This document shows positions 25,292 to 34,852 of a DNA stretch of 64,000 nucleotides, one piece after another. The stretch is from Rhizobium leguminosarum bv. trifolii WSM1325 (GTDB lineage Bacteria > Pseudomonadota > Alphaproteobacteria > Rhizobiales > Rhizobiaceae), in NCBI GenBank assembly GCA_000023185.1, contig CP001623.1, forward strand, positions 682,001-746,000, read 5' to 3'. The notes under the pieces are model-generated. The model was not told the origin of the DNA, did no database searches, and was given only the letters and a program-made list of their open reading frames with translations. The position numbers were made by a program, and so were the translations under genes. The first letter of the stretch is position 1; the number at the start of each line of letters is the position of its first letter.

Positions 25292-26344
25292 ATGGCAGCC
25301 TTACCGAAAGTGGAACAAGATTTGACCAGCTCCCAACTTTCTTCACCGCTAGAACTGCTTGGGTGGTCTGAATTCTTCGCGGACCAGGTCCAGCCCAGCG
25401 AAGCGGACTTGATCCCCCGACGCATCGCTTCAGTTCACCGGGCACGCATCGAGGCAATCGATGTCACCGGGCCGGTCGGACTGGAATTTCCATCCAATAC
25501 CAGTACTGGTGACTACGCCGTGGGCGACTGGGTTCTTGCCGATGCATTGACTGACATGCTTGTCAGACGTCTCGATCGAAAAAGCGTCTTTCAACGACGC
25601 TTGGAAGGTGGGCGTGGCCAGCAACTTGTTGCCGCCAACATCGACACCCTGTTGATCGTGACCTCGTGCAATGCCGATTTTAATCTTGCTCGGCTGGAAC
25701 GTTACCTGGCCATGGCCAACCAGGCCGGGAGCAATCCGGTGATTGTGCTGACAAAGGCTGACACCGCGGAGGATGCCGGCATGTTCCAGGCCCAAGCCGA
25801 GGCCTTGCAACGCGATCTGCCTGTCATTGCCTTGAATGGGCGCTCCGCGGACGCCGTTTCCCTGTTAAGGCCCTGGTGCGGCGTTGGCCAGACGGTTGCG
25901 CTAGTGGGATCTTCTGGTGTCGGAAAATCAACGCTGGTGAACACCATGACCGGGCCTGAATCTGACACAAAGCAAAAGACAGGCACCATCCGCGAATATG
26001 ACGCGCAGGGCCGACACACCACCACGGCGCGATCCCTGCATGCAATTTCAGGGGGCGGCTGGGTCATCGATACGCCGGGAATAAGAACGCTTTACGTGAG
26101 TGATGTTGCCGACGGTATAGACACCCTCTTTGCTGAAATAACTGAACTGGCGCCGCTGTGCCGCTTTCGCGATTGCACCCATGCCCATGAACCTGGGTGC
26201 GCGGTCCAGGCAGCTGTCGCAAGCGGTGCCCTGGGCGTCGATCGCCTCGAACGCTGGCGGAGCCTGCTTGCCGAAAACAGCGACCGAACACCGGTCGTGA
26301 GCGGACCCCGCGGCAACAAGATCGTTCGCAAGAAGAAATATTGA
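25292..26344 (+). CDS. rsgA: ribosome small-subunit-dependent GTPase A
   Basis: The 350-residue protein has the circularly permuted GTPase order of RsgA: N-terminal OB-like part (to about 110), G4 TKAD (154-157), Walker A GSSGVGKST (206-214), G3 DTPG (260-263), then the zinc motif C290-x4-C295-x-H297-x5-C303 and a basic tail. RsgA matures the 30S subunit. Rhizobial chromosomes usually carry an rsgA, so in this accessory setting it may be an extra copy. Confidence 0.9.
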   Translation: MAALPKVEQDLTSSQLSSPLELLGWSEFFADQVQPSEADLIPRRIASVHRARIEAIDVTGPVGLEFPSNTSTGDYAVGDWVLADALTDMLVRRLDRKSVFQRRLEGGRGQQLVAANIDTLLIVTSCNADFNLARLERYLAMANQAGSNPVIVLTKADTAEDAGMFQAQAEALQRDLPVIALNGRSADAVSLLRPWCGVGQTVALVGSSGVGKSTLVNTMTGPESDTKQKTGTIREYDAQGRHTTTARSLHAISGGGWVIDTPGIRTLYVSDVADGIDTLFAEITELAPLCRFRDCTHAHEPGCAVQAAVASGALGVDRLERWRSLLAENSDRTPVVSGPRGNKIVRKKKY

Positions 26345-27049
26345 AAGTGTTGAACGTTTGCGACGGTGCTCATCGGCGTCAGCCACAATCCGCTACCTGA
26401 ATTGGCTGGGCTGGAGGATGGCGTGAGCGCTCAATGATTGGGATTGCGGTCAAGAAGAAGACCCTGCAAGCGGCCGCTCCCGCTTGTGAGGGATATGTCT
26501 TTGAACAATCGCGATATGAGACGCGGTCGCAATCCTTGCCTCTCATCGATGAGGAGGACTGACATCCTCTTTATCTCGATCGTGATCACGCCTGCATTGT
26601 CATGGCGACAAAAATTCCCGGAATCCATCGCATGGAATCCATTTTCCACCGCCCAGGCGGCTATCATATCCGCGTTCATCAAGGTCCTGCTTTAGGAGAT
26701 GCGGACGTGCTGTCTCTAGCCTGTCCCGCTCGCGCAAATCGCTTCGCAGTCCCACGGATACCGTAACTGAATCGCTCTAATCCAGCCAAATCCTTCCAAG
26801 ATTACAGTTCTCGCTCAGGTGTTGCGAGAAAGACTCGAAGCAATCGTTGTAAACCGGTACGACTCAGCCGGGGCCCCGCCCGTTAGTGCTCTTGAAATGA
26901 TGTGAACCGACGCCGCCGCCGCGGGGTCGAGGTGGAAGCAAAACCCTCGAAAATCTACAGACGGTAGCGCCTGCGCCGAAGGTTGGGGTGTTATCGCGGG
27001 TGCTGAACCGCCACAGCCGGCTTTAGAGTGCAGCGTCTAGGACGCAATC
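26345..27049. other. mostly gene-free 700-bp stretch
   Basis: It lies between rsgA and a LuxR pseudogene. Apart from a weak minus-strand frame at 26431-26682, no coding signal, RNA gene or repeat was recognised. The adjacent pseudogene suggests decayed sequence. Confidence 0.4.
26431..26682 (-). CDS. small hypothetical protein (83 aa)
   Basis: Reads MNADMIAAWAVENGFHAMDS after one extra residue, then VITIEIKRMSVLLIDERQG and RLISRLFKDISLTSGSGRLQ. The regular mixed alpha/beta pattern looks protein-like rather than random. No family or neighbour suggests a role. A sequence search for rhizobial homologues would settle it. Confidence 0.35.
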   Translation of the reverse strand: MMNADMIAAWAVENGFHAMDSGNFCRHDNAGVITIEIKRMSVLLIDERQGLRPRLISRLFKDISLTSGSGRLQGLLLDRNPNH

Positions 27050-27827
27050 GTGGTCACAGTCAACATTGGCGCGGGGGCCGAGCTACTCATCTCGGTTGAT
27101 TGGCAAACGTGCATCGATGTGACCAGGATGCAAACTTGGCTGACCGATCCCGAGAACGTACGCGGCTGGTCCTCCTTGCGCGATCCCGAACTCGGGCACT
27201 TCTGGACATGGCGCGAGGAAAGCGATTTCCTCGTCGCGCAAGCGCGCCTTCTCAAAGCTCAGGGACGACCGGGCGAAGGGCTCGCCAATCTGGAGTGATG
27301 GCGCGAAGCCGCGCGAACGGCAGCGGTTATCACCTGCTGGCGGCGGAAATTCTGGCAACGGTTGCCGCCTGGAACGACGACCGGCATGCCCAGGGGCTCG
27401 AATATTTCCAGTTTGCGATCGCGAGTGCTCGCTCGCACGAGGTAACTCAGCTTTTCGAGGACGAGGGGCTCGAATTCTCCACGGTCGTGCGGGCGATCGT
27501 GCGCCGTTTCGGCCTGAAGGTCTTCAGTGCCGATGCCGTCGACATCATCGGTCGCATAATTGGCCAGGGTGAAAAAAGCGTCTTCGGCAAACCCGCCGAT
27601 AGCGGCCGCCGGATCAAGGGTCCTCTTGCCGGCGGCAAAAGTCTTCTCAGTCAACGCGAGCAACAGGTCCTGCTCTGCCTGCACGAAGGCAAGAGCAACA
27701 AGGAAATCGCCCGCGCTCGGGCTTTCCGAGCCTACGGCGAAATTCCACCTCAAGAACGTGTTTTCCAAACTGGGGGTCGCCGGGCAATGGCCCTGGCAGT
27801 TTCGGCTAAATTGAACCTTAGATAGCA
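27050..27827 (+). pseudogene. LuxR (MalT-like) regulator remnant
   Basis: Fragments of a large LuxR protein appear in order across frames: RLLKAQGRPGEGLANLE (TPR-like), stop TGA at 27296-27298, GSGYHLLAAEILATVAAWND after a frame change near 27315, FEDEGLEFSTVVRAIVRRFG, then the HTH LLSQREQQVLLCLHEGKSNK EIARA. A second frame change near 27720 comes before LGLSEPTAKFHLKNVFSKLG. The N-terminal ATPase is missing. Multiple lesions make it non-functional. Confidence 0.8.
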
Positions 27828-27971
27828 CGACGAAATGCCGGTACTGTCAGCATAAACGATCTATAATTCACATAAGACAATCCGAACCGGGCAATCATGA
27901 AATTCTGCCAGCTGGTGATGGTCGGCCGGTGGTATCGGCGCGTTGAGGGTCACGAGATGCACCCTGCTATA

Positions 27972-29201
27972 TCATGAGCGTGTTAGAACAGCCGCAGCCT
28001 GGTCGGCGGCCCGCAATCCGCTTTCCCATGCGCCATGCGCGGTCGAAAAGTCGGACTGGTGCGTCGCTTCGCCGGCGAAAAACAGTCGGTCGCCGACCGG
28101 GAGCGCCAGGACTGCGCGTGCGTCCGCATGGCCGGGCAGCGCATGGCTGTAGGAGCCGCCTATCCAATCGGTGCGACACCAGGAAGAGGCCGCAAGGGGC
28201 CGCAGGTGGCGGCGGATGTTGCTGCCGAGCAGTGATGACAGCTGGTCGAGTGCGAAGGCAAATGCTTCCACCAAACCCGCGCGTTCGATGACGACTGCGC
28301 CGTTTCCGCCAAAGAAGCCTTCGATGATCGGCCGGCCGAGCGGCCGGATATAATAGCTGCCGGTCTCGGCATTTTGCGGGTCGCCGAGCAGATGGGTTTC
28401 CGGCTCTAGACCATGATTGCCATGGAGTTCCAAAAACAGCTTGTCTGCGAGGCCAAGCGGCAGCTGACTTGCGGCATGGAGGTGATCGGCGGCCTTCGGG
28501 TCGAAGATAATGGCTCCGCGGGCCAGGGCGGTGGTCGATGCCGTGATGATCGCGGCCCCTGCTGTGACAGGACCGCGGTCGGTCTCCAGTCGGATGCCGT
28601 TTGCGGTCAATGTCAGGCGTCGAACGGGCGTCGAAAGGCGCAAGGCCACGTTCGGAACGGCCGCGCTGATCAGACTTCCATAACCTTCATGCACCCGCCA
28701 ATTGGCGTCAGTCGCTGCATTGTCATAGGCCAGAAAATCGGCGACCGACAGCCGATCGAGCGGTGCCCCGTTCAGATATCCGCTGAGGGACTGGCAGTAG
28801 GCGTTCCATTTGCCATGTGGCTCCAGCGCGTCCGACGCGCTGTCGCTGGCGGGGGGACCGGTCCGCATCCGCTGCTTAAGTGCGTTCCATGCCGCCGCCG
28901 CCGCCGCGCGTTCCTCCTGCGTGAAGCCGAAATCGCGCCACTGGCTTTGCCACGCCGTCGGCCCGCGCTCGATATTGAACCCGGCTGCACGGCCAATGGC
29001 GACGAGAGGATTGCGCTCGGCGGAATGCAGCCAGCCGCAACCCATATCCAGCGGCATTCCGGCCAATTCGATTGTCCAGGCCCGTCCGCCAACGCGGCTG
29101 CTGGCCTCCAGGATAATGGCCGAGCGGCCGGCCTCGGCTAGGCTTTTTGCCGCTGCAATCCCGGCTGCGCCAGCGCCGACAATCGCAACCTCGTAGTCCA
29201 T
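27972..29201 (-). CDS. FAD-dependent amine oxidase (flavin monoamine oxidase family)
   Basis: The 409-residue protein has the FAD motif VAIVGAGAAGIAAAKSLAEA, the ELEASSRVGGR-type second motif (here ILEASSRVGGRAW), GYGSLISA in the middle, and the C-terminal FAD-binding segment RLFFAGEATHQSDFSTAHGA, WESG. These mark the MAO/polyamine-oxidase family. ATG at 29201 follows GGAGGGCGACG. Substrate unknown (amine, polyamine or amino acid). It is divergent from the antiporter gene. Confidence 0.82.
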   Translation of the reverse strand: MDYEVAIVGAGAAGIAAAKSLAEAGRSAIILEASSRVGGRAWTIELAGMPLDMGCGWLHSAERNPLVAIGRAAGFNIERGPTAWQSQWRDFGFTQEERAAAAAAWNALKQRMRTGPPASDSASDALEPHGKWNAYCQSLSGYLNGAPLDRLSVADFLAYDNAATDANWRVHEGYGSLISAAVPNVALRLSTPVRRLTLTANGIRLETDRGPVTAGAAIITASTTALARGAIIFDPKAADHLHAASQLPLGLADKLFLELHGNHGLEPETHLLGDPQNAETGSYYIRPLGRPIIEGFFGGNGAVVIERAGLVEAFAFALDQLSSLLGSNIRRHLRPLAASSWCRTDWIGGSYSHALPGHADARAVLALPVGDRLFFAGEATHQSDFSTAHGAWESGLRAADQAAAVLTRS

Positions 29202-29301
29202 CGTCGCCCTCCGCCGCTGCGTCAGCAGCTTGATACGACACAAGCTTTACATCGGGGTGACACCCGCTTCAATGTGCTCGAAAGCCTGCTAGTATGCTGA
29301 A

Positions 29302-30843
29302 ATGACGTTCTTCGAAACACTCGTTGCATTGCTGGCGGTTGCCATCCTGCTGCTGCAGGTGACGCGTCGCATGCGCCTGCCCTACCCCGGCATCCTGGCT
29401 GCCGCCGGCGTCGCCGTGGCGATGTTACCCGGCGCGCCGACGATCCCGATCGATCCGCCGACGGCGCTCGCTTTGTTCATCGCGCCCGTTCTTGTCGATT
29501 CGGCCTATGACTTCCCGGTGGGCGCGGCGCGGCGCATGCTGCTGCCGTTGTTCTTCTACGCTGTTGTTGCGGTTCTCGTCACGACAGGCGTGGTCGTGTC
29601 GATCAGCATGCTGACGGTCGGGCTTCCGATTGCGGTTGCGGTTACACTCGGCGCAATTGTTTCGCCGCCCGATGCCGCCGCCGCCACGGCAGTCCTTTCC
29701 AATTTGCCGGTCGCCCGCCGCGTGGATGCTTTGCTCAAGGGAGAAAGCCTGTTCAACGACGCGACTGCGCTGCTGCTTTTCGGCGCCGCGCTGACTGTCC
29801 AGGCGCGTGGCGGGCTGGATGCCGGGACGGCGCTTCAGGTGGGGTTTGCCGCACCTGGAGGGATCCTGTTCGGCATCGTCTTCGGCTTTTTTGTCTCGCG
29901 GCTTCGGCCGATAACCGAAAACACGGTCGGCGGGACCCTGCTTCAATTCGTCTACGCTTTTTCGACCTGGCTGATCGCCGAACATCTGCACCTGTCGGCT
30001 GTCCTTGCCACCGTGGCGAGCGCAATGACGCTTGCCACTCTCTCTTCGGTCAAGGATTCGCCACGGATGCGGGTGCATTCCTTCGCCGTCTGGACGACTG
30101 TCGTCTTCCTGTTGAACGTGGTGGCTTTCCTGCTGATGGGCCTGCAGGCGCGCCGCATCCTTGAGGCGATGTCGGCCGAAGAGCTTCAGCGGGCGATGGG
30201 ATTTGCCGCCATCGTAGTGGTGGGCGTCATCCTGGCGCGCATGGCAATGGCGTTCCTGCTTCACGCCGTCGTCGCGTCTCGCCACCGGCGCGGCGGTGAA
30301 CTGGCACCTTTCACATCCGGGGAGACCTTGCTGGTGGGTTGGGCCGGTATGCGCGGCCTCGTTACGCTGGCAACGGCATTCGCACTCCCCGCCGACTTTC
30401 CGGAACGAGACCTGGTCGGACTCACGGCCTTCGCGGTGGTGCTCGCAACGCTGGTCATTCAGGGGGCGACCCTGGCGCCGATGATCCATCTCCTGAAACT
30501 CGGTCGGCAGGCAGAAGTCCACGATGAACTCAAGGCGGCCCGAAGGTCGCTCGCCGAAGCGGCCTTTCAGCGCCTTGAGAAGGAAGACGGCACTGAGGCC
30601 GAAGCGATCCGGACGATCTGCAAGGATCATTGGACGGCATCAACCGATGCAAACAAGACCTCGCCGCCCGATCGCCGCCGCGACCTGACGATCGCCGCCG
30701 TTCTCGCCCAGCGCCAACGCCTTGAGGAATTGCGCGACACAGATCAGATCGGCGCGACGCAATATCTCGAGTTGCAGGAGGACCTGGACTGGAAGCAACT
30801 CTCCGTCGGTTCCGATGAGGATCGCCGCATCACGGAAAGCTAG
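29302..30843 (+). CDS. CPA1-family Na+/H+ antiporter
   Basis: The 513-residue protein has 12-13 hydrophobic helices over residues 1-400 and a hydrophilic C-terminal tail. CPA1 signatures are SPPDAAAATAVLSNLP and LLKGESLFNDATALLLF, containing the ion-binding ND/PD residues. It probably exchanges Na+ or K+ for H+ at the inner membrane. It stands alone, divergent from the amine oxidase gene. Confidence 0.86.
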   Translation: MTFFETLVALLAVAILLLQVTRRMRLPYPGILAAAGVAVAMLPGAPTIPIDPPTALALFIAPVLVDSAYDFPVGAARRMLLPLFFYAVVAVLVTTGVVVSISMLTVGLPIAVAVTLGAIVSPPDAAAATAVLSNLPVARRVDALLKGESLFNDATALLLFGAALTVQARGGLDAGTALQVGFAAPGGILFGIVFGFFVSRLRPITENTVGGTLLQFVYAFSTWLIAEHLHLSAVLATVASAMTLATLSSVKDSPRMRVHSFAVWTTVVFLLNVVAFLLMGLQARRILEAMSAEELQRAMGFAAIVVVGVILARMAMAFLLHAVVASRHRRGGELAPFTSGETLLVGWAGMRGLVTLATAFALPADFPERDLVGLTAFAVVLATLVIQGATLAPMIHLLKLGRQAEVHDELKAARRSLAEAAFQRLEKEDGTEAEAIRTICKDHWTASTDANKTSPPDRRRDLTIAAVLAQRQRLEELRDTDQIGATQYLELQEDLDWKQLSVGSDEDRRITES

Positions 30844-30921
30844 ATTCAGGCCGTTGTCGATGCCAACGCGATCGGGCGTCAAATCTCCGTCAGCCCAGCG
30901 GTTCCAACGAGGCGGTGCGCA

Positions 30922-31980
30922 TTACTCGATATCCTTCAGCGCATCGAGCGGGCCGGTCAGCGCCGTGCGGGGTGGGACGAGCGTCGGCCGTACCAGATGC
31001 GTGATTGGCGGGCCGCGGCCCGCATCGAGGATCGCAAACCCCTTGGTGATCATTGCCTCGCTGTCCTGCCGGATCATGAAGACGGGGAAAGGCAGGAAGG
31101 AGCCGAAGGGATCGTAGTCATAGCAGCCGACGACGATATCGGCGAAGGTCTCGTGCGGGTGCAGCGCGAGGAAGCGCATCAGCCCTTCGAGATTGATCGA
31201 GGAATTGACGAAGAATGCGCGCGGCAGCTTTCCGTGGCCTTCGTAGAAGGCTTCGAAGGCGCGGGCAGTCATGGCGGGTGAATAGCCGGTCGGCTGGATG
31301 CAGACGTCGGGATCCGCGCCCAGCAATACGCGCTTTACGTCCCGGAAACCGCGAATTCGCTCATGGCTGGCATGGTCGTTGCGGCCGCCGAACAGGTACA
31401 GATCGTCGGGTGAAAGCGGGCCATCCTCTTGCGAGCGCTCGATGATCGCCTGTGTCAGCATGCGCGCACCTTCATAATTGTCGCTGATGATCGACGGCGC
31501 CAGCGTGCCCGGCAGATCGATGTTGACGTGCTTCAGCCCGGCCTTTTCGCAAACCTTGTGCACGCCATCCGGATCGGTTGCGCCGGCGATGAAAAGCTCA
31601 TCGATCGAATAGGAGATCAGCGTCTCGACGACCTTGCGTTCCTCCTCCGGATCGCGACAGGCACTGACGACGAGGGGGCACTGGCCACGGCTTCTGACCT
31701 GCGCCTCGAAAGACTGCGCCATGGAGGAGAAATAGCGGTTGTCGTGCACCGGCAGCAGAAGACCGACGAGACCGGAGCGGGACGAACGCAGGCCACGGGC
31801 CTGCAGGTTTGCCGTATAGCCGTGCTCGTTCGCCAGGTTCTGAATGAGCTGCGCCGTCGCCTCCTTGATACGCCTCTTCCGCCAGCTCCCGTTCAGCACG
31901 GCGCTCACGGTCGAAGGCGACGCACCCGATAGCATCGAGAGATCGTAGATCGTCGCCTTCTTCTTGCCGATGTCGGTCAT
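30922..31980 (-). CDS. LacI family transcriptional regulator (CUT2 locus 2)
   Basis: The 352-residue protein has a LacI headpiece (KATIYDLSMLSGASPSTVSA, VLNGSWRKRRI, hinge HGYTANLQARGLRSS) and a sugar-binding-like effector domain. ATG 31980 has AAGGCGAG upstream; the frame stays open far upstream but there it overlaps the divergent binding-protein gene. It is divergent from the importer operon at 32227. Repeats in 32055-32098 are its likely operators. Because the headpiece carries an unusual KRR run, it belongs to the LacI branch often fused to CUT2 loci. Confidence 0.85.
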   Translation of the reverse strand: MTDIGKKKATIYDLSMLSGASPSTVSAVLNGSWRKRRIKEATAQLIQNLANEHGYTANLQARGLRSSRSGLVGLLLPVHDNRYFSSMAQSFEAQVRSRGQCPLVVSACRDPEEERKVVETLISYSIDELFIAGATDPDGVHKVCEKAGLKHVNIDLPGTLAPSIISDNYEGARMLTQAIIERSQEDGPLSPDDLYLFGGRNDHASHERIRGFRDVKRVLLGADPDVCIQPTGYSPAMTARAFEAFYEGHGKLPRAFFVNSSINLEGLMRFLALHPHETFADIVVGCYDYDPFGSFLPFPVFMIRQDSEAMITKGFAILDAGRGPPITHLVRPTLVPPRTALTGPLDALKDIE

Positions 31981-32054
31981 ATCTCGCCTTTCCTTTGTCG
32001 CTTCCCTTAGAAACAAACCCCTCTTGACGAAAGCTCTACCTTGATCGATAGTCA

Positions 32055-32098
32055 TTGCACCATCGATTGTGCAAAAAAGAAAGATCGATTGTGCAAAA
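32055..32098. promoter_or_regulatory. operator region: paired direct repeats and an inverted repeat
   Basis: ATCGATTGTGCAAAA occurs at 32062-32076 and 32084-32098, spaced 22 bp. TTGCAC (32055-32060) and GTGCAA (32069-32074) form an inverted repeat across an 8-bp spacer. The location between the divergent LacI gene and the importer operon suggests repressor binding at two same-face sites. Confidence 0.5.
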
Positions 32099-32226
32099 GA
32101 TGGTTCGCCGGAGGAGGCGGGATGGGAGGCAAGGGTATTCCCTCGCCAAGAAGCAACCAGGAAAAACCTGCCGCGAACCGGCCGGTGGTCGTCGTTCGTA
32201 TGAGCGACCTTTGAGGAGGAGTGAGG

Positions 32227-33210
32227 ATGAGGAGCCTTATCGTAGCGGCATTTGCCGCATCGCTGTCGCTTGCCGGGGCGGTGGTCGCGTTTGCGCAGGA
32301 CGCGCCGAAAGTCGGCGTTGTCGTCAAGATCGGCGGCATTCCCTGGTTCAACGCGATGGAAGCCGGCATCAAGGAACAGGGTAAGAAACTGGGCGTCGAT
32401 GCCTTCATGATCGGCCCGACCAGCGCCGACCCGGCGCTGCAGGTGCGCGCCATCGAAGACCTGATCGCCCAGGGCGTCAAGGTTATCGGCGTGGTCCCGA
32501 ACGATGCCAAGGTGCTCGAGCCCGTACTCACCAAGGCGCAAGCCGCCGGCATCAAGGTCATTACGCATGAATCGCCCTCGCAGAAGGGCGCCGACTGGAA
32601 TTTCGAACTCGCATCGGCCACCGGTTTTGGTGAAGCGCATGGCAAGCTGCTCGCTGAGAAAATGGGCGGCAAAGGCGAATATGCCGTCTTCGTCGGTTCG
32701 CTGACCGTGCCGCTCCACAATGCCTGGGCGGACGCTGCAATCGCCTATATCAAGGCAAACTACCCAGACATGAAACTCGTCGGCGAGCGCTACGGCGTGG
32801 CGGAAGACGTCGACAAGAGCCGCTCGACGGCGCTCGATCTCATCGCTGCGCATCCGGATCTGACCGGCTTCCTCGCCTTCGGTAGCCAGGGTCCGATCGG
32901 CGCCGGGCGCGCTATCGAGGAACGCCGCAAGACCGGCAAGATCTTCGTGCTCGGCCCGTTCTCGCCAGGCCAAGGCCTGAAGCTGATCAAATCAGGTGCG
33001 ATATCGGGCGGCTTCATGTGGAATCCGAAACAGGCCGGCGAAGTCTTCGTCACGCTCGCCGATCGCCTGATCAAGGGCGAGAGCGTCAAGGAAGGTGATG
33101 ACATTCCGGGTCTCGGCGTGATCAAGCCTGTTGGTAACGACATCATCGTCGATCAGCTGCTGCCGATCAACAAGGATACGGTCGACGACCTGGCCGCTAT
33201 GGGCCTCTGA
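32227..33210 (+). CDS. CUT2 substrate-binding protein (RhaS/LsrB-like)
   Basis: A 327-residue secreted binding protein: signal peptide to about AFAQ (residue 24), then a type 1 fold (VGVVVKIGGIPWFNAMEAGI, VIGVVPNDAKVLEPVLTKAQ, ITHESPSQKG). The ITHESP and GVVPNDA segments resemble rhamnose/AI-2 binding proteins (RhaS, LsrB) more than ribose ones. ATG at 32227 is preceded by GAGGAGGAGTGAGG. It leads a four-gene importer operon under the divergent LacI gene. Ligand unknown; a polyol or deoxysugar is plausible. Confidence 0.85.
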   Translation: MRSLIVAAFAASLSLAGAVVAFAQDAPKVGVVVKIGGIPWFNAMEAGIKEQGKKLGVDAFMIGPTSADPALQVRAIEDLIAQGVKVIGVVPNDAKVLEPVLTKAQAAGIKVITHESPSQKGADWNFELASATGFGEAHGKLLAEKMGGKGEYAVFVGSLTVPLHNAWADAAIAYIKANYPDMKLVGERYGVAEDVDKSRSTALDLIAAHPDLTGFLAFGSQGPIGAGRAIEERRKTGKIFVLGPFSPGQGLKLIKSGAISGGFMWNPKQAGEVFVTLADRLIKGESVKEGDDIPGLGVIKPVGNDIIVDQLLPINKDTVDDLAAMGL

Positions 33211-33337
33211 AGAGGCCCCCTCCCCGGATGTCGGGCCGGTCCATGTCGACCGGCCCGGCGTTCGGGAAAAGAGAGCGGTATTCGGCCATGGCCGGACCAT
33301 TGATCTTTCATGGCATTCGACTGGACAGGCAACCGGC

Positions 33338-34852
33338 ATGAGCACGGCAACGGATGATGGTGTGAAGGCCCAGCCGCTTCTTTCGCTTCGCGGCATCAAC
33401 ATGACATTCGGCGGTGTGAAAGCGCTGAAAAACGTTTCCTTCGAAGTCTTGCCCGGCGAAGTGCATTGCCTCGCCGGTGAAAATGGCTCCGGCAAGAGCA
33501 CGCTGATCAAGGTGATCTCCGGCGTCTATCGGCCTGCTGACGGCGCCGAGATCGTCTTCGATGGCGAGACGATATCCCACATGACGCCAGGCATGGCTCA
33601 GTCCCGCGGAATCCAGATCATCTGGCAGGACCTCGCGCTCTTTCCGGAGATGAGGGTGGCTGAGAATATCGCCTTCCAGACCCTTTCCGGTTCGCGCCCG
33701 CGCTTCGTCAATTATGCCGCGATCCGCAGGATAGCCGAGGACGCGCTCGCCCGGCTCGGCATCACCCTCGACGTCGACAGACCCCTCAAGGACTTCGCCA
33801 TCGCCCAGCGCCAGATCGTCGCAATCGCCCGCGCGCTGGTCGGAGAGGCCCGCATCGTCTTCATGGACGAGCCGACCGCCTCGCTCACCCAGTCCGAGAC
33901 CGATCATCTGCTGGCGATCGTGCGCACGCTGTCGGCTTCGGGCGTTGCCGTGGTCTTCGTCAGCCATCGTCTTGCGGAAGTGCTGGAAATCTCCTCGCGC
34001 ATTACGGTGCTGCGCGATGGCGCGCTGGTCGGGGTCTATCCGGTGGAGGGCATGACCCAGTCTAAGGTCACCGAGCTAATGACCGGGCGCACCTTCGACC
34101 AGAACGTTCGCGCCCGCGACCGATCGCAGAACCCGGTCCTGCTCTCCGTCAGCAAGCTTTCCCGGGCTGGCGAGTTCGAGGACATTTCCTTCGATCTGCG
34201 CCGTGGCGAAACGCTCGGGATCACCGGCCTGCTCGGCGCAGGGCGCACCGAACTTGCGCTGACGCTCTTCGGCATGCGCCGTCCCGCCGCCGGAACGATC
34301 GTGCTGGAGGGAAAGCCGATGCGCTTTGCCTCCAACCGCGAGGCGATCACATCAGGTGTCGCCTATCTCTCCGAAGACCGCCTTTCGCTTGGTCTCAACC
34401 AGCCGCAATCCATCGCCGACAATCTGGTCATGGCCTCGCTCAACCGTATCCTGGGCGGCCGGCTCATTTCGCCGGAAAAGAAGCGCGCGCTCGTCGCGCG
34501 CTGGATCGCCGATCTCGGCATCAGGATCGGCAAGCAGGACGATGCGATCTCGACGCTTTCGGGCGGCAACCAGCAGCGCGTCGCGATCGCCAAATGGCTC
34601 GCCACCGATCCAAAAGTGTTGATCCTCGATGCGCCCACGGTCGGCGTCGATGTCGGCGCGCGCGCCGGCATCTTCGAAATCGTTGCGCGTCTGGCCGAGA
34701 CGGGGCTTGCGATCATCCTCATCTCGGACGAGGTGCCGGAGGTCTATTTCAACGCCGATCGGATCGTCCATATGGAAAAGGGCCGGATCGCCGGCTGGCA
34801 CGATCCCCGCACGACCACACTGAAGGACCTGGAGGCGGCGGTCTATGCGTAA
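33338..34852 (+). CDS. CUT2 ABC transporter ATP-binding protein (double domain)
   Basis: A 504-residue duplicated ATPase. The first domain has GENGSGKST, the Walker B region IVFMDEPTASL and VSHRL; the second has a degenerate Walker A GLLGAGRTEL, signature LSGGNQQR and Walker B VLILDAPTVGVD. In the first domain the signature is shifted to DFAIAQRQ rather than LSGG. In the second Walker B the glutamate is replaced by alanine (LDAPT). This asymmetric pattern is common in RbsA-type proteins. ATG 33338. Its stop overlaps the next gene by 8 bp. Confidence 0.88.
   Translation: MSTATDDGVKAQPLLSLRGINMTFGGVKALKNVSFEVLPGEVHCLAGENGSGKSTLIKVISGVYRPADGAEIVFDGETISHMTPGMAQSRGIQIIWQDLALFPEMRVAENIAFQTLSGSRPRFVNYAAIRRIAEDALARLGITLDVDRPLKDFAIAQRQIVAIARALVGEARIVFMDEPTASLTQSETDHLLAIVRTLSASGVAVVFVSHRLAEVLEISSRITVLRDGALVGVYPVEGMTQSKVTELMTGRTFDQNVRARDRSQNPVLLSVSKLSRAGEFEDISFDLRRGETLGITGLLGAGRTELALTLFGMRRPAAGTIVLEGKPMRFASNREAITSGVAYLSEDRLSLGLNQPQSIADNLVMASLNRILGGRLISPEKKRALVARWIADLGIRIGKQDDAISTLSGGNQQRVAIAKWLATDPKVLILDAPTVGVDVGARAGIFEIVARLAETGLAIILISDEVPEVYFNADRIVHMEKGRIAGWHDPRTTTLKDLEAAVYA

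Noticed and set aside
30922..32973. second LacI gene starting at 32973 (683 codons)
   Set aside because: The extension is antisense to the binding-protein gene; the headpiece begins just after the ATG at 31980.
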